Source of the DNA: Aquimarina megaterium XH134 | GTDB lineage: Bacteria; Bacteroidota; Bacteroidia; Flavobacteriales; Flavobacteriaceae | Assembly (NCBI RefSeq): GCF_000520975.1 | Contig: NZ_JACB01000019.1 | Span: 1-53,258 of the forward strand | Reading direction: 5' to 3' | Length of the DNA stretch: 53,258 nucleotides | Shown: positions 40,425-49,274 of the stretch, piece by piece | Numbering within the stretch: position 1 is the first letter of the stretch | How the letters are laid out: the number at the start of each line of letters is the position of its first letter | Made by a program: the position numbers and the translations under genes | Notes under the pieces: generated by a model | The model's input: the letters and a program-made list of their open reading frames with translations, nothing else | What the model was told of the DNA's origin: nothing | Database searches by the model: none

Positions 40425-41678
40425 TTATTTTAATATCATTTTTCCGTTGGCGATAATACCATAAGGAGCTCCTTTTGTAGATTTTCCTATAAAAGCACTA
40501 TTTTTTGAAGAAGATATAACATGCTCTTCTGTAAAAGTGGTATCACCTGTAGGATTAAATAAAGATAAATCTGCTTTATTACCTTTTTCAATGCTTTCAC
40601 TTTCTATTTTGAAAATAGATTTACCACTAGTAAGCATGGCTATGGTTTCTTCAATATCTAATATCGTATTAAGAACTCCGAAAGCACTTTCTAAACCGGT
40701 AGTACCGTATTTTGAGTGATCAAACTCTACCTTTTTATGTTCTACATCTATAGGTTGATGATCACTGGTAATCATATCAATTGTACCATCATTTATACCT
40801 TTTACCAAGGCATCTACATCTTTTTGCGTTCTTAATGGAGGAAGTACTTTATAATTAGTGTCAAATGTAACCAGCTCTTTATCAGTTAGGGTTAAATGAT
40901 GAACGGTGGTACTACAACTTATTTGTAATCCTTTTGCCTTAGCATCTCTAATCAATGCTACCGATTTGGCTGTCGAAATTGTAGGGATGTGTAAGGTGCC
41001 ACCGGTATATTCTAGTAGAAACAAGTCTCGCGCAATCTGTAATTCTTCTGCTAGCGCAGGAATTCCTTTCAATCCAAGTAAAGTACTTTGTTCTTCTTCA
41101 TTAACCAGTCCTTTACCTGCAATATTATTTTCTTGAGGAAAAGATAGAACCAGTCCATCAAAATTTTGTGCATAGAGAAGAGCAATCTTTAATAAATTAG
41201 GATTTTGAATGGCTTTTTTATAGTCACCAAAGGCAATAGCACCTGCCTGTTGCATATCATATAATTCTGCCATATCTACACCCTTGGACTGTATGGTCAA
41301 CGCTCCGATAGGATATAATGATACTGCACTATTTTGAGACTTTCCTTTTAGAAAACCTATAGAAGTGCTATTATCGGTTATAGGTAATGTATTTGGGTGT
41401 AACGCTATAGCTGTGAAACCACTTTTTGCAGCCACTTGTAAACCATGTTCAATAGTTTCACGTTCTTCATATCCTGGTTCACCAAAACTTACACTACTAT
41501 CAAACCATCCTTGTGAGATGTGTAAGTTATCTAATGTAACTTCTTCAACATGATCAGGGGCTTTGATTGTCTTCTTTATATCTGTAATTATTCCATTTTC
41601 GATTAATACATCAACTGTTTGACGATGAAAAGAGGATTTTTGGTCAATTACAGTAGCAGCCTTTAATAAGAAGTTCAT
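40425..41678 (-). CDS. Dihydroorotase-like amidohydrolase lacking the N-terminal metal ligands
   Basis: A 417-residue amidohydrolase-fold protein of the dihydroorotase multifunctional type (GFTAIALHPNTLPITDN, MITSDHQPID, STTGLESAFG-like GTTGLESAFGVL). Normal PyrC has a D-x-H-x-H zinc motif after the first strand; here the same place reads WFDSSVSFGEPG, so both histidines are gone. Such paralogs are frequent in Bacteroidota and resemble the non-catalytic PyrC' partner of aspartate transcarbamoylase in other bacteria. Enzyme activity is doubtful. It overlaps the BatA-protein gene by 4 bp. Confidence 0.88.
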   Translation of the reverse strand: MNFLLKAATVIDQKSSFHRQTVDVLIENGIITDIKKTIKAPDHVEEVTLDNLHISQGWFDSSVSFGEPGYEERETIEHGLQVAAKSGFTAIALHPNTLPITDNSTSIGFLKGKSQNSAVSLYPIGALTIQSKGVDMAELYDMQQAGAIAFGDYKKAIQNPNLLKIALLYAQNFDGLVLSFPQENNIAGKGLVNEEEQSTLLGLKGIPALAEELQIARDLFLLEYTGGTLHIPTISTAKSVALIRDAKAKGLQISCSTTVHHLTLTDKELVTFDTNYKVLPPLRTQKDVDALVKGINDGTIDMITSDHQPIDVEHKKVEFDHSKYGTTGLESAFGVLNTILDIEETIAMLTSGKSIFKIESESIEKGNKADLSLFNPTGDTTFTEEHVISSSKNSAFIGKSTKGAPYGIIANGKMILK

Positions 41679-43603
41679 TTTAGATATTTTAATAGTAGTA
41701 TTTCAATTAGCAAGAATATCAACGCAAAAATAACAAACCATTTCCAAAGTTCATTAACACTAGTCTCTTCTTTTATTTGGTCAAAAAGCTCTGTGACTGA
41801 TTGGCTTACTTGATAATCTTCTGTAGTAGTTAAGTTATAGTATTGTAAATCACTCTCTGCACTATTATAATTATAACTTACATGTTGTTGAACACTGTTA
41901 TTTTTATCTTGTACACGGTAAATCCCTGCTCGTGTAGGAACTTCGTCTGTCGTTATATTCACTTTTGTAGAAAAACTCTGTTGCAATGGTATAATGTTTT
42001 CCTGATCAGAGACCAAAGACAATATTCCATCTTGTCCGAGAGATATAGGAATATCATAAGAATTAATCTGACCAATAGTATATGATATATCGGTAAGCTG
42101 TAAGCTTTGTTTACCAATATTATATAATGTAGGAACGATTAAAGGAGAATTCTTAAAATTAGAATTTTCCTGATTTATAGCCGATGTAAATACATATATA
42201 TTATTTGTTTTATATAAGAAAGGGCTATTATCTTCAAAAGATAGCACGATATTGGATGCATTTGCCTGATAATAACTATTTACCTTTGGATATTGAAAAT
42301 TGGTAATCTTTTTATCAAAAACCCCACGATATAATGGATGTGAGAAGTTAATAGATGTGATTTTCTTTTCACGTGTTGTTTCTGCCAATAACCCTTGTGT
42401 CGAATATCCGCTTATAAACTGTTGATACGAAACCAAATCTCCATTTGTTGCAGGAATAAGACAAATAGTACCTCCTTGATCAACAAAAGGCTTTAATGCA
42501 TTGATAAGTGATACCGGAATTTGCTTAACCTCATTAATGATTACCAGATTTGCATTACTAATATCATTGTAATTAAGCCTTTCGACAGAGCTGCTTAGCA
42601 CTACAAATTCATCCGAAGTAAAAATATTCTTTATAAAACTATCATCTGTTTCATTAATAGCAACAACTTTTATCTTTTCTGGAGCATTTATGGTAAAAAA
42701 CCTTGAATTATCAAAAGTTATTACTGGGTCTTCTATAGTTACCGTACCATTAATTTTTATATTCTCATCTAAACGGAATTCAGTTTCGGCTGTGCCATTT
42801 TCCGGAATAGAAACTGCAGTTTTGGCAATCAATTTATCGTCATTATATAGCGCAATAGAGGTGTTTTCTGCATTAGTATCGGTATTGCTTAATACTACAT
42901 TAAGAGTGAGATCATTATTGGTATTATGCCTTAAATACAGACTGTCGATAGCAATATTTTGCCTGGTGACAGGTTGTAGCTGAACAAGGTGTGTTTTTGT
43001 ATCTGTATCTTTTTGTATGCTAAAGGCATTTTCTTTTTGTTGAAAATCTGAAACCATTATGATACGTTTATTGGTTTCTGGAGATGTTCCTAATAACTGT
43101 TTAGCTTTAAGATAGGCTGCTGAATATGAAAGTTGATTAGACGAGTACTCGATTTGTAACAAGTCGTTTTGAATATCTTGTTTAGAAACATCAATAAAAG
43201 TCTCTGTATTGGTAAAAAGAGATATGGTTTCCTCTTCAGGAAGGTCACTAAGGATTTCTTGTACAGCACGTTTTAGGAGTGGTCCTTTAGAACCTTTGGC
43301 CTGCATACTAAACGAATTATCAAGGTATAAAACGGTTTTACTTTTTTTACCTACAATTTCTTCTAATGCCAGAAATGGTTGTGCAAAAGCAAAAATGATA
43401 GCCGCCATAGCTAATAATCGAGCAAGAAGTGTCAACCATTTTTTGATCTGAGAACTCTTTCGAGTTTGTACCGTAACCGCTTTTAGAAACTCAACATTTG
43501 TAAAATTAACCTTCTGAAAGCGCCGTAACTGAAATAAATGAACTAGAATAGGAATTATAAGTGCAAAGAGAGCGTAAAGAAATTCTGGGTGTTTAAACTG
43601 CAT
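41675..43603 (-). CDS. BatA N-terminal-domain, VWA-like membrane protein
   Basis: A 642-residue protein: MQFKHPEFLYALFALIIPILVHLFQLRRFQKVNF is the TIGR02226/BatA double-transmembrane start (helices ~5-25 and ~57-78). A VWA-type domain with MIDAS motif LDNSFSM at about residue 95 follows, then a long beta-rich extracytoplasmic part, and a C-terminal membrane helix (about 620-640). Relatives are linked to aerotolerance (Bat) or gliding-related envelope functions in Bacteroidota; the role here is not known. Translationally coupled to the dihydroorotase-like gene. Confidence 0.9.
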   Translation of the reverse strand: MQFKHPEFLYALFALIIPILVHLFQLRRFQKVNFTNVEFLKAVTVQTRKSSQIKKWLTLLARLLAMAAIIFAFAQPFLALEEIVGKKSKTVLYLDNSFSMQAKGSKGPLLKRAVQEILSDLPEEETISLFTNTETFIDVSKQDIQNDLLQIEYSSNQLSYSAAYLKAKQLLGTSPETNKRIIMVSDFQQKENAFSIQKDTDTKTHLVQLQPVTRQNIAIDSLYLRHNTNNDLTLNVVLSNTDTNAENTSIALYNDDKLIAKTAVSIPENGTAETEFRLDENIKINGTVTIEDPVITFDNSRFFTINAPEKIKVVAINETDDSFIKNIFTSDEFVVLSSSVERLNYNDISNANLVIINEVKQIPVSLINALKPFVDQGGTICLIPATNGDLVSYQQFISGYSTQGLLAETTREKKITSINFSHPLYRGVFDKKITNFQYPKVNSYYQANASNIVLSFEDNSPFLYKTNNIYVFTSAINQENSNFKNSPLIVPTLYNIGKQSLQLTDISYTIGQINSYDIPISLGQDGILSLVSDQENIIPLQQSFSTKVNITTDEVPTRAGIYRVQDKNNSVQQHVSYNYNSAESDLQYYNLTTTEDYQVSQSVTELFDQIKEETSVNELWKWFVIFALIFLLIEILLLKYLK

Positions 43604-43620
43604 TCCTTAGTAAGGTTTGT

Positions 43621-43628
43621 CAAATATA
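43621..43628 (-). promoter_or_regulatory. -7 promoter box TATATTTG (minus strand)
   Basis: On the minus strand TATATTTG matches TAnnTTTG, 18 bp before the BatA-protein start codon. No TTG at the usual -33 distance was found. Confidence 0.45.
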
Positions 43629-43740
43629 CTATAAGATTTGGGATTTATGAATTTCAAAATTATCAATTCACAAATTATCAATCAAAAATTAAAATAAGTA
43701 CGAAGTGGTAAGGGAAGGGGACATTATTTTTTTATGTCTA

Positions 43741-43767
43741 AAAAAAGCGGAAGTTTTACTTCCGCTC
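43741..43767 (-). terminator. Intrinsic terminator after the porin-family gene
   Basis: On the minus strand AGCGGAAG-TAAAA-CTTCCGCT forms a perfect 8-bp stem followed by seven T. It starts 25 bp after the stop of the beta-barrel gene. Confidence 0.9.
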
Positions 43768-43791
43768 TTTCTATATAAATCTTTTTTTTTA

Positions 43792-44334
43792 CTAAAAGAT
43801 ATAGTATCCAACAGAAACTTGAAATACAGAATTTTTAGCTTCTACATTATCTACGATATCAGTAAATCCAATATTATATCGTAATTGACCGAAAAAAGAA
43901 CCAAATTCTACTCCGGCACCTACAGCAGCACTTAGATCAAAGCTTTCTGGATCAGTACCACCATTAAAATTATCATTAACTATAAAACCAAATTGAGGTC
44001 CTGCTTCTACACTAAAAAGTTTAGCGAATTTAAATTTTACCAAAACAGGAAGGTTTAAATAATCAACATCAATATCTTGATCAATACCTAAGGCTTTAAA
44101 TTTTGCCCCTTGAGCAGAATATATAAGTTCTGGTTGTACAGCAAACATATCTGATAATCCTATTTGAACTACAGCACCAATATGATATCCTGTACGTCCA
44201 TCTAAACCATTGTAACCGTCTCCATTTAATGTAGCAAAGTTTACCCCACCTTTAAAACCAAGTTTGATGTCCTGTGCATTTGAAGAAATTGAAAAACCGA
44301 TTACCGCAATTGCTAATAAAAAAAGCTTTTTCAT
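43792..44334 (-). CDS. PorT-like/porin-family outer-membrane beta-barrel protein
   Basis: A 180-residue exported protein: signal peptide MKKLFLLAIAVIGFSISSNAQ, then IKLGFKGGVNFATLNGD, GYHIGAVVQIGLSDMFAVQPELIYSAQGAKF, and further strands ending in aromatic YYIF. This is the outer-membrane barrel_2 (PF13568) pattern. The role in the envelope is unspecific. Single gene, terminated by a strong hairpin. Confidence 0.93.
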   Translation of the reverse strand: MKKLFLLAIAVIGFSISSNAQDIKLGFKGGVNFATLNGDGYNGLDGRTGYHIGAVVQIGLSDMFAVQPELIYSAQGAKFKALGIDQDIDVDYLNLPVLVKFKFAKLFSVEAGPQFGFIVNDNFNGGTDPESFDLSAAVGAGVEFGSFFGQLRYNIGFTDIVDNVEAKNSVFQVSVGYYIF

Positions 44335-44472
44335 AATTGTAAATTTAAGGTTTGTTTGAGGTCAAAGATAGGGACTAATATCTTAAGAAAAGGTTAAATC
44401 TAGAAAGATTCGGCTTGTTTATAAGTACTATTTTGATGTTTTATAAGAGTTATTTTGAAGCAAAGAATGTTG

Positions 44473-44480
44473 TATCTTCG
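44473..44480 (+). promoter_or_regulatory. -7-like promoter box TATCTTCG
   Basis: TATCTTCGCCC lies 26 bp before the flavoprotein start and resembles the flavobacterial -7 region; TTTTG at 44453 could serve as the upstream element, with a short spacer of 15 bp. Confidence 0.5.
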
Positions 44481-44506
44481 CCCTAAATTCAAAACCTAAG
44501 CTAAGA

Positions 44507-46075
44507 TTGCAATACGAATTCACGATACAAGTCTCGCCAGAAATTGCGGCACATCCCGATCGATTAAAAAGTAAGGTAGCACATAAAAATGGAATCCCTT
44601 CTGATGAAATTAGACATATTCAGGTTTTAAAACGTTCTATAGATGCGCGGCAACGAGCAATTAAGATCAATTTGAAGCTTAAAGTATATGTACAGGAAGA
44701 CTATATAAATCAACCCATTGTATTACCAGAATATCCAGATGTTTCTAATGCACCAGAGGTAGTTATCATTGGAGCCGGCCCTGCAGGCCTGTTTGCAGCA
44801 CTACGCTGTATTGAATTAGGTTGTAAACCCATTGTTTTAGAACGAGGAAAAGATGTACAGGCACGTCGTAGAGACCTTAAAGCTATTACCAGAGATCATA
44901 TTGTTAACGAGGATTCTAATTATTGTTTTGGAGAGGGTGGAGCAGGTACATATAGTGATGGTAAATTATATACCCGGTCTAAGAAAAGAGGAGATGTACA
45001 TCGTATTTTAGAGCTTTTGGTTGGATTTGGAGCTACCGATCAAATTTTGGTCGAAGCACATCCACATATCGGAACAAATAAATTACCAGGCATTATAACT
45101 GCAATACGAGAGAAAATTGTTGAAAGAGGAGGAGAAGTACATTTTAATACTCGTGTAATTGATTTTGAAATTAAAAATTCTGAAATCAATGGCGTTACTC
45201 TAATGGATGGGAGTGCTATTGCTACGAATAACGTTATTTTGGCCACTGGACATTCTGCAAGAGATATATTTACACTATTGTATGATAAACAAATAGAAAT
45301 CGAAGCAAAACCATTTGCTTTGGGAGTACGAGTAGAACACCCGCAAAAACTCATAGACCAGATCCAGTATTCTTGTGAAGTTCGAGGGCCTTATTTACCT
45401 CCTTCACCATATAGTATCGTAAAACAAGTAAAAGGCAGAGGAATGTATTCTTTTTGTATGTGTCCCGGTGGTGTGATTGCTCCCTGTGCTACCAGCCCGG
45501 GAGAAGTGGTTACAAATGGCTGGTCTCCTTCTAAGAGGGATCAACCTACCGCCAATAGTGGTATTGTTATAGAATTGCGGATAGAAGATTTTAAGGAATT
45601 TTCTAAATATGGCCCTTTATCGGGGATGTATTTTCAGAAAAATATAGAGCAGTACGCATGGCAAATAGGAGGGAAGACTCAAAAAGTTCCTGCACAAAGA
45701 CTGGTAGATATGGTTGAAGGAAGAATATCAACAAATCTTCCAGAAACTTCGTATAAACCAGGTTTAACATCTGCTGATATGGGTGTAGTGTTCCCTAAAT
45801 TTATTCATCAAACATTACAAGATGGTTTTAAAGCATTTGGCAAAAGCATGAAAGGGTATCTTACCAATGATGCTGTAGTGCATGCTCCCGAGTCTAGAAC
45901 ATCATCACCTGTTCGTATTCCCAGAGACTGGAAAACATTAGAACATACACAAATTAAAGGATTATATCCTTGTGGTGAAGGAGCAGGGTACGCCGGAGGT
46001 ATAATTTCTGCAGCTATTGATGGTGAAAAATGTGCTCAGGCTTGTGTAGCAAAAATACTATCGAAAACAGTTTAA
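44507..46075 (+). CDS. NAD(P)/FAD-dependent oxidoreductase (HI0933/YhiN-neighbouring flavoprotein type), TTG start
   Basis: A 522-residue flavoprotein. A ~75-residue N-terminal domain (IPSDEIRHIQVLKRSIDARQRAIKINLKLKVYV) precedes the FAD-binding GxGxxG site VVIIGAGPAGLFAALRC (residues 85-101) and ERGKDVQARRRD. GEGGAGTYSDGKLYTR and the C-terminal GLYPCGEGAGYAGGIISAAIDGEKCAQ complete FAD binding. It matches the widespread uncharacterised FAD-dependent dehydrogenase family COG2509. TTG 44507 is used because the conserved N-terminus begins there. Its substrate is unknown. Confidence 0.9.
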   Translation: MQYEFTIQVSPEIAAHPDRLKSKVAHKNGIPSDEIRHIQVLKRSIDARQRAIKINLKLKVYVQEDYINQPIVLPEYPDVSNAPEVVIIGAGPAGLFAALRCIELGCKPIVLERGKDVQARRRDLKAITRDHIVNEDSNYCFGEGGAGTYSDGKLYTRSKKRGDVHRILELLVGFGATDQILVEAHPHIGTNKLPGIITAIREKIVERGGEVHFNTRVIDFEIKNSEINGVTLMDGSAIATNNVILATGHSARDIFTLLYDKQIEIEAKPFALGVRVEHPQKLIDQIQYSCEVRGPYLPPSPYSIVKQVKGRGMYSFCMCPGGVIAPCATSPGEVVTNGWSPSKRDQPTANSGIVIELRIEDFKEFSKYGPLSGMYFQKNIEQYAWQIGGKTQKVPAQRLVDMVEGRISTNLPETSYKPGLTSADMGVVFPKFIHQTLQDGFKAFGKSMKGYLTNDAVVHAPESRTSSPVRIPRDWKTLEHTQIKGLYPCGEGAGYAGGIISAAIDGEKCAQACVAKILSKTV

Positions 46076-47280
46076 ATAGATTTCTTTATAGAGAACTCAA
46101 AAGTGGTCTGAATTTTTTCTTTAGAAGATACTTTAATATAACCTCCTAGATTCTTAACTAATTTTTCTACTGTAGAAAGCCCAATACCATTACCTTTATT
46201 ACCGCTTCTATCTGTAGTATTAGCGGTAGTGAAAAGCTCAAAAATGGTATCCAACTTATCATTCGGAATCCCCATTCCGTTATCTGTTATTCTGAAATAA
46301 TAAAAATTCTCATCTTCGTTAGTTTCTATTGATATAATGATCTGATCTTTGTCATTATATTTAATACTGTTTCCGATAAGATTAAAGAAAATTTGTTTTA
46401 ATGCTAGTTTATTACATTGTATGATTGGATCTTCTTCTGGGAAATAGATAGTAAAATCCGGTTTCATAGTAAGTAAATCAACAATTTTATTCAATAGGTG
46501 ATTTAAGTAAAATTCTTCGGGTTCATTATGTATTAAACTTTCACTCTCATAATGATCAAGTACATCACTAATATAACTACTCATAGAAAAAGAAGAAGTT
46601 TTGATATAATCAAAATATTCTAAACTTTCATTGTCGAGTTTATCTTCCAGTTTAAGTTTTAATAAATCTGTAGATGTAATAACATTGGCTAATGGCATTT
46701 TGAGATCATGCGATATCACTCTAGCAAATTCCCTTAAAGATTCGTTATGTTTTTTTAATTTGTTTTGAATTATTTGAAGATCATTATTCTTTTTGTTAAG
46801 CTCAAAAAGAATAATCACCTGTTTTGCCAGAGCGTTAAGGGATTCTAGCTGCTTATTAGAAAGCTCTCTGGGAACACTATCCATAACACATAAGGACCCC
46901 AAAGCAAAACCATCTTTATCTATCAAAGGAATTCCGGCATAAAAAATAATAGGTTTTTCTTCTAGAATAATTGGGTTGTCATTAAAACGTTTATCCTCTC
47001 GGGTATCTTTAATTATTAAAGGAGCATGAGGTTGTAAAACAACATGAGAGCAAAGCGAATTATTACGAGGAGTCTCACACGTTTTTAAACCGTGTTTAGA
47101 TTTAAACCATTGTCTATCATTATCTACTAATGAAATTAGTGCCATATCTGTTTCACAGATATACGCGGCAAGCGCAGTAATCTCATCAAACTCCTTCTGT
47201 GATTCGGTATCCAGAATGTCTAATGATTTTAAAGCTTCTAACCTAAAGTTTTCGTTTATGGGTATAGCATTCGATATCAT
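46072..47280 (-). CDS. GAF-domain sensor histidine kinase
   Basis: A 402-residue soluble kinase. The GAF domain (about 25-160) has ICETDMALISLVDNDRQWFKSKHGL, SLCSHVVLQPHAPLIIKDT and FYAGIPLIDKDGFALGSLCVMD. A coiled linker, phospho-acceptor His191 in ARVISHDLKMPLANV, and an HATPase domain (NLIGNSIKYND, TDNGMGIP, NKGNGIGLSTVEKL) follow. It senses a cytoplasmic cue; no partner regulator is adjacent. It converges on the flavoprotein gene with 4 bp of overlap. A 26-bp inverted repeat lies just upstream. Confidence 0.93.
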   Translation of the reverse strand: MISNAIPINENFRLEALKSLDILDTESQKEFDEITALAAYICETDMALISLVDNDRQWFKSKHGLKTCETPRNNSLCSHVVLQPHAPLIIKDTREDKRFNDNPIILEEKPIIFYAGIPLIDKDGFALGSLCVMDSVPRELSNKQLESLNALAKQVIILFELNKKNNDLQIIQNKLKKHNESLREFARVISHDLKMPLANVITSTDLLKLKLEDKLDNESLEYFDYIKTSSFSMSSYISDVLDHYESESLIHNEPEEFYLNHLLNKIVDLLTMKPDFTIYFPEEDPIIQCNKLALKQIFFNLIGNSIKYNDKDQIIISIETNEDENFYYFRITDNGMGIPNDKLDTIFELFTTANTTDRSGNKGNGIGLSTVEKLVKNLGGYIKVSSKEKIQTTFEFSIKKSI

Positions 47281-47291
47281 CCTCTTACAAA

Positions 47292-47317
47292 GAATTGATT
47301 TATATAAGAATCAATTC
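47292..47317. promoter_or_regulatory. Inverted repeat upstream of the GAF kinase
   Basis: GAATTGATT-N8-AATCAATTC starts 12 bp before the start codon (minus strand). It could be an operator or an mRNA hairpin at the translation start. Confidence 0.55.
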
Positions 47318-47467
47318 CTAATAAAATTAACAAAAATAACCCAGATATTACGAATTAATTAGCATTACATAACAATTTTACGTGATAACCGTAATGTAAC
47401 TCAAAAAAGATATGCGACCATCTATACCTTAAATTGATGAATGGGTAATTAGTAATCAAATTCTTTT

Positions 47468-49270
47468 TTAATAGGTTTCAATATCATCTTCTAATGTATG
47501 TATAAATGAAATAATATCCTCTATTTCCTGATTAGTGAGATGTAACGGATCAGGAGGTAAGGTTTGATATTCATTCTGGATACCAATACCAATACCGCCT
47601 CCGCGATTATAAAAATCCATAACATCTTCTAGAGTAGTATATACTCCGTTATGCATATAAGGAGCTGTTTTTCCAGCATTTCTAACCGTGGGAGTCTTAA
47701 AAAAATGTTTCCTTTCGGGAGTTTTATACACATAATACCTCCCTAAATCGGCACTAATAGTGGCATTGATAGTGTCATTTTGTTCTGGAACTCCGATTAA
47801 TTCGATTTCTGATTCTCTATAGTTAGGAGGTACAGTACCATTAAAAACAGGAGCAAAATGACATGTAGCACATTTGGCTTTACCATTAAAAAGATTAAAA
47901 CCATTAATTTCATTTTGAGTAAGCGTATTCTCGAGAGTGTTTATGTTGCGATCAAATTTAGAGTTAAAAGGTGCCAAACTTCTTATATAACTAGCTATAG
48001 CATTCCTAATTTCGGCATTACCGACCTTTTGGTTTTTAAAAACTTCGGCAAAACTTTTTGTGTATGTACTATCTTGTATAACAACTTGTCTTAGCGTTTC
48101 TAAATCTGTATGAAATTCATTTTCATTTTCTATTACGGCAATGATCTGACCTTCTAAACTACCGGCTCTTTTATCATAGAAAAATGCCTTTTGAAGACCA
48201 GCATAAAATAATGTAGGGGTATTGCGTGTAACTTTTGCTCCAATTTTCAAGCCATCTGTAAATGCTTTATCTGGATGATGGCAGGTTGCACAACTAATTT
48301 TTTTATTCGAAGATAAGTTAGTATCGTAAAATAACTTTTTTCCCAATGCTATTTTTCCGAAAGTCATTTCTCCAGAATTTCTATCAGCAAAATAGGTGTG
48401 ATTATAAGTATCTTTAGAAAAAAGAGAAGTAGCATTATTTTTTATTGCTAACTCAAAAGGAAAGCTCACACGCCAATCATCTACAACCTGATTCCATAAT
48501 TCTAATTGTTTATGCGTATGGTTTTTGATAAAATTATATCGGTTAAACGTATTAAAATTAGCATTTAAATCTTTAATTGACGCATCTATTTCGTGGTTCC
48601 ATTTTTTTAAAAGTGCTACGTCGTTAAATTCATTCTTAAAGATAGATAAATAAGTCTTTAAACTTTGGTATACTACTTTAGACTCTTCTAAAGAGTTTTC
48701 TAAGACAGGAGAATCAAAACCTGTTACTCCTGTAAGTGCAATTTGAACTATTGATTTTCTAAATAGCCATAAAAAATGATATGTTTTTAAGTGATTAAAA
48801 CTGATATTTTCCCTAATTAATTTTAACCTGTTTGATACCAGATTTAAGTGTTTGTTTACAAGTACAGCATTCATTTCTTCTGTAAAAATCTCTTCTTCGA
48901 GAACTTGATATCCACTTGGTTGTTTTGTTTTTACATCGGTAAAGTCATCTTCTTCAACTTTCAAAATATTAGGTTGATTTAAGAAGCCATAGTTTTCAAT
49001 ATCCAGAGAAGCCAAAATGGGTTCAGTTTTTTTGAAATACTTTCTGGATTGAAGAAAATGCTTTTTGACATTGGTCGTATCGGTTTTAGCGCTATCCAGG
49101 TGATTAATTGCCATAGTAATATCGGTTATGAATTGTTCTTTCATTTGGATATTGAATGGTGCATTTTCTATTTTTACTTCTTTCTTTTCTGAACAAGAAG
49201 AAAAAATACAGAATATGATAAAGAGGCTTATCATAAAATAAGCCTCTTTGTTGTATTTAAATAAAATCAT
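47468..49270 (-). CDS. Di-haem cytochrome c peroxidase-like lipoprotein
   Basis: A 600-residue exported protein. A signal peptide with lipobox-like IFSSC (Cys26) is followed by a ~250-residue helical N-terminal part of unknown fold. The CCP/MauG domain has two c-type haem sites, CATCH at Cys327-His331 and CATCH at Cys467-His471, and ends TAPYMHNGVYTTLEDVMDFYNRGGG. It reduces peroxides or oxidises a partner using two haems in the envelope. It follows the PhoX-like lipoprotein by only 4 bp. A second Met at 49234, in the loop of a hairpin, is an alternative start. Confidence 0.92.
   Translation of the reverse strand: MILFKYNKEAYFMISLFIIFCIFSSCSEKKEVKIENAPFNIQMKEQFITDITMAINHLDSAKTDTTNVKKHFLQSRKYFKKTEPILASLDIENYGFLNQPNILKVEEDDFTDVKTKQPSGYQVLEEEIFTEEMNAVLVNKHLNLVSNRLKLIRENISFNHLKTYHFLWLFRKSIVQIALTGVTGFDSPVLENSLEESKVVYQSLKTYLSIFKNEFNDVALLKKWNHEIDASIKDLNANFNTFNRYNFIKNHTHKQLELWNQVVDDWRVSFPFELAIKNNATSLFSKDTYNHTYFADRNSGEMTFGKIALGKKLFYDTNLSSNKKISCATCHHPDKAFTDGLKIGAKVTRNTPTLFYAGLQKAFFYDKRAGSLEGQIIAVIENENEFHTDLETLRQVVIQDSTYTKSFAEVFKNQKVGNAEIRNAIASYIRSLAPFNSKFDRNINTLENTLTQNEINGFNLFNGKAKCATCHFAPVFNGTVPPNYRESEIELIGVPEQNDTINATISADLGRYYVYKTPERKHFFKTPTVRNAGKTAPYMHNGVYTTLEDVMDFYNRGGGIGIGIQNEYQTLPPDPLHLTNQEIEDIISFIHTLEDDIETY
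49220..49249. promoter_or_regulatory. 11-bp-stem hairpin at the peroxidase start
   Basis: AAAGAGGCTTA and TAAGCCTCTTT form a perfect stem; the 8-nt loop on the minus strand contains an in-frame ATG (49234). It may be a terminator/attenuator between the two genes or a translation-control hairpin. Confidence 0.6.
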
Positions 49271-49274
49271 ATGT

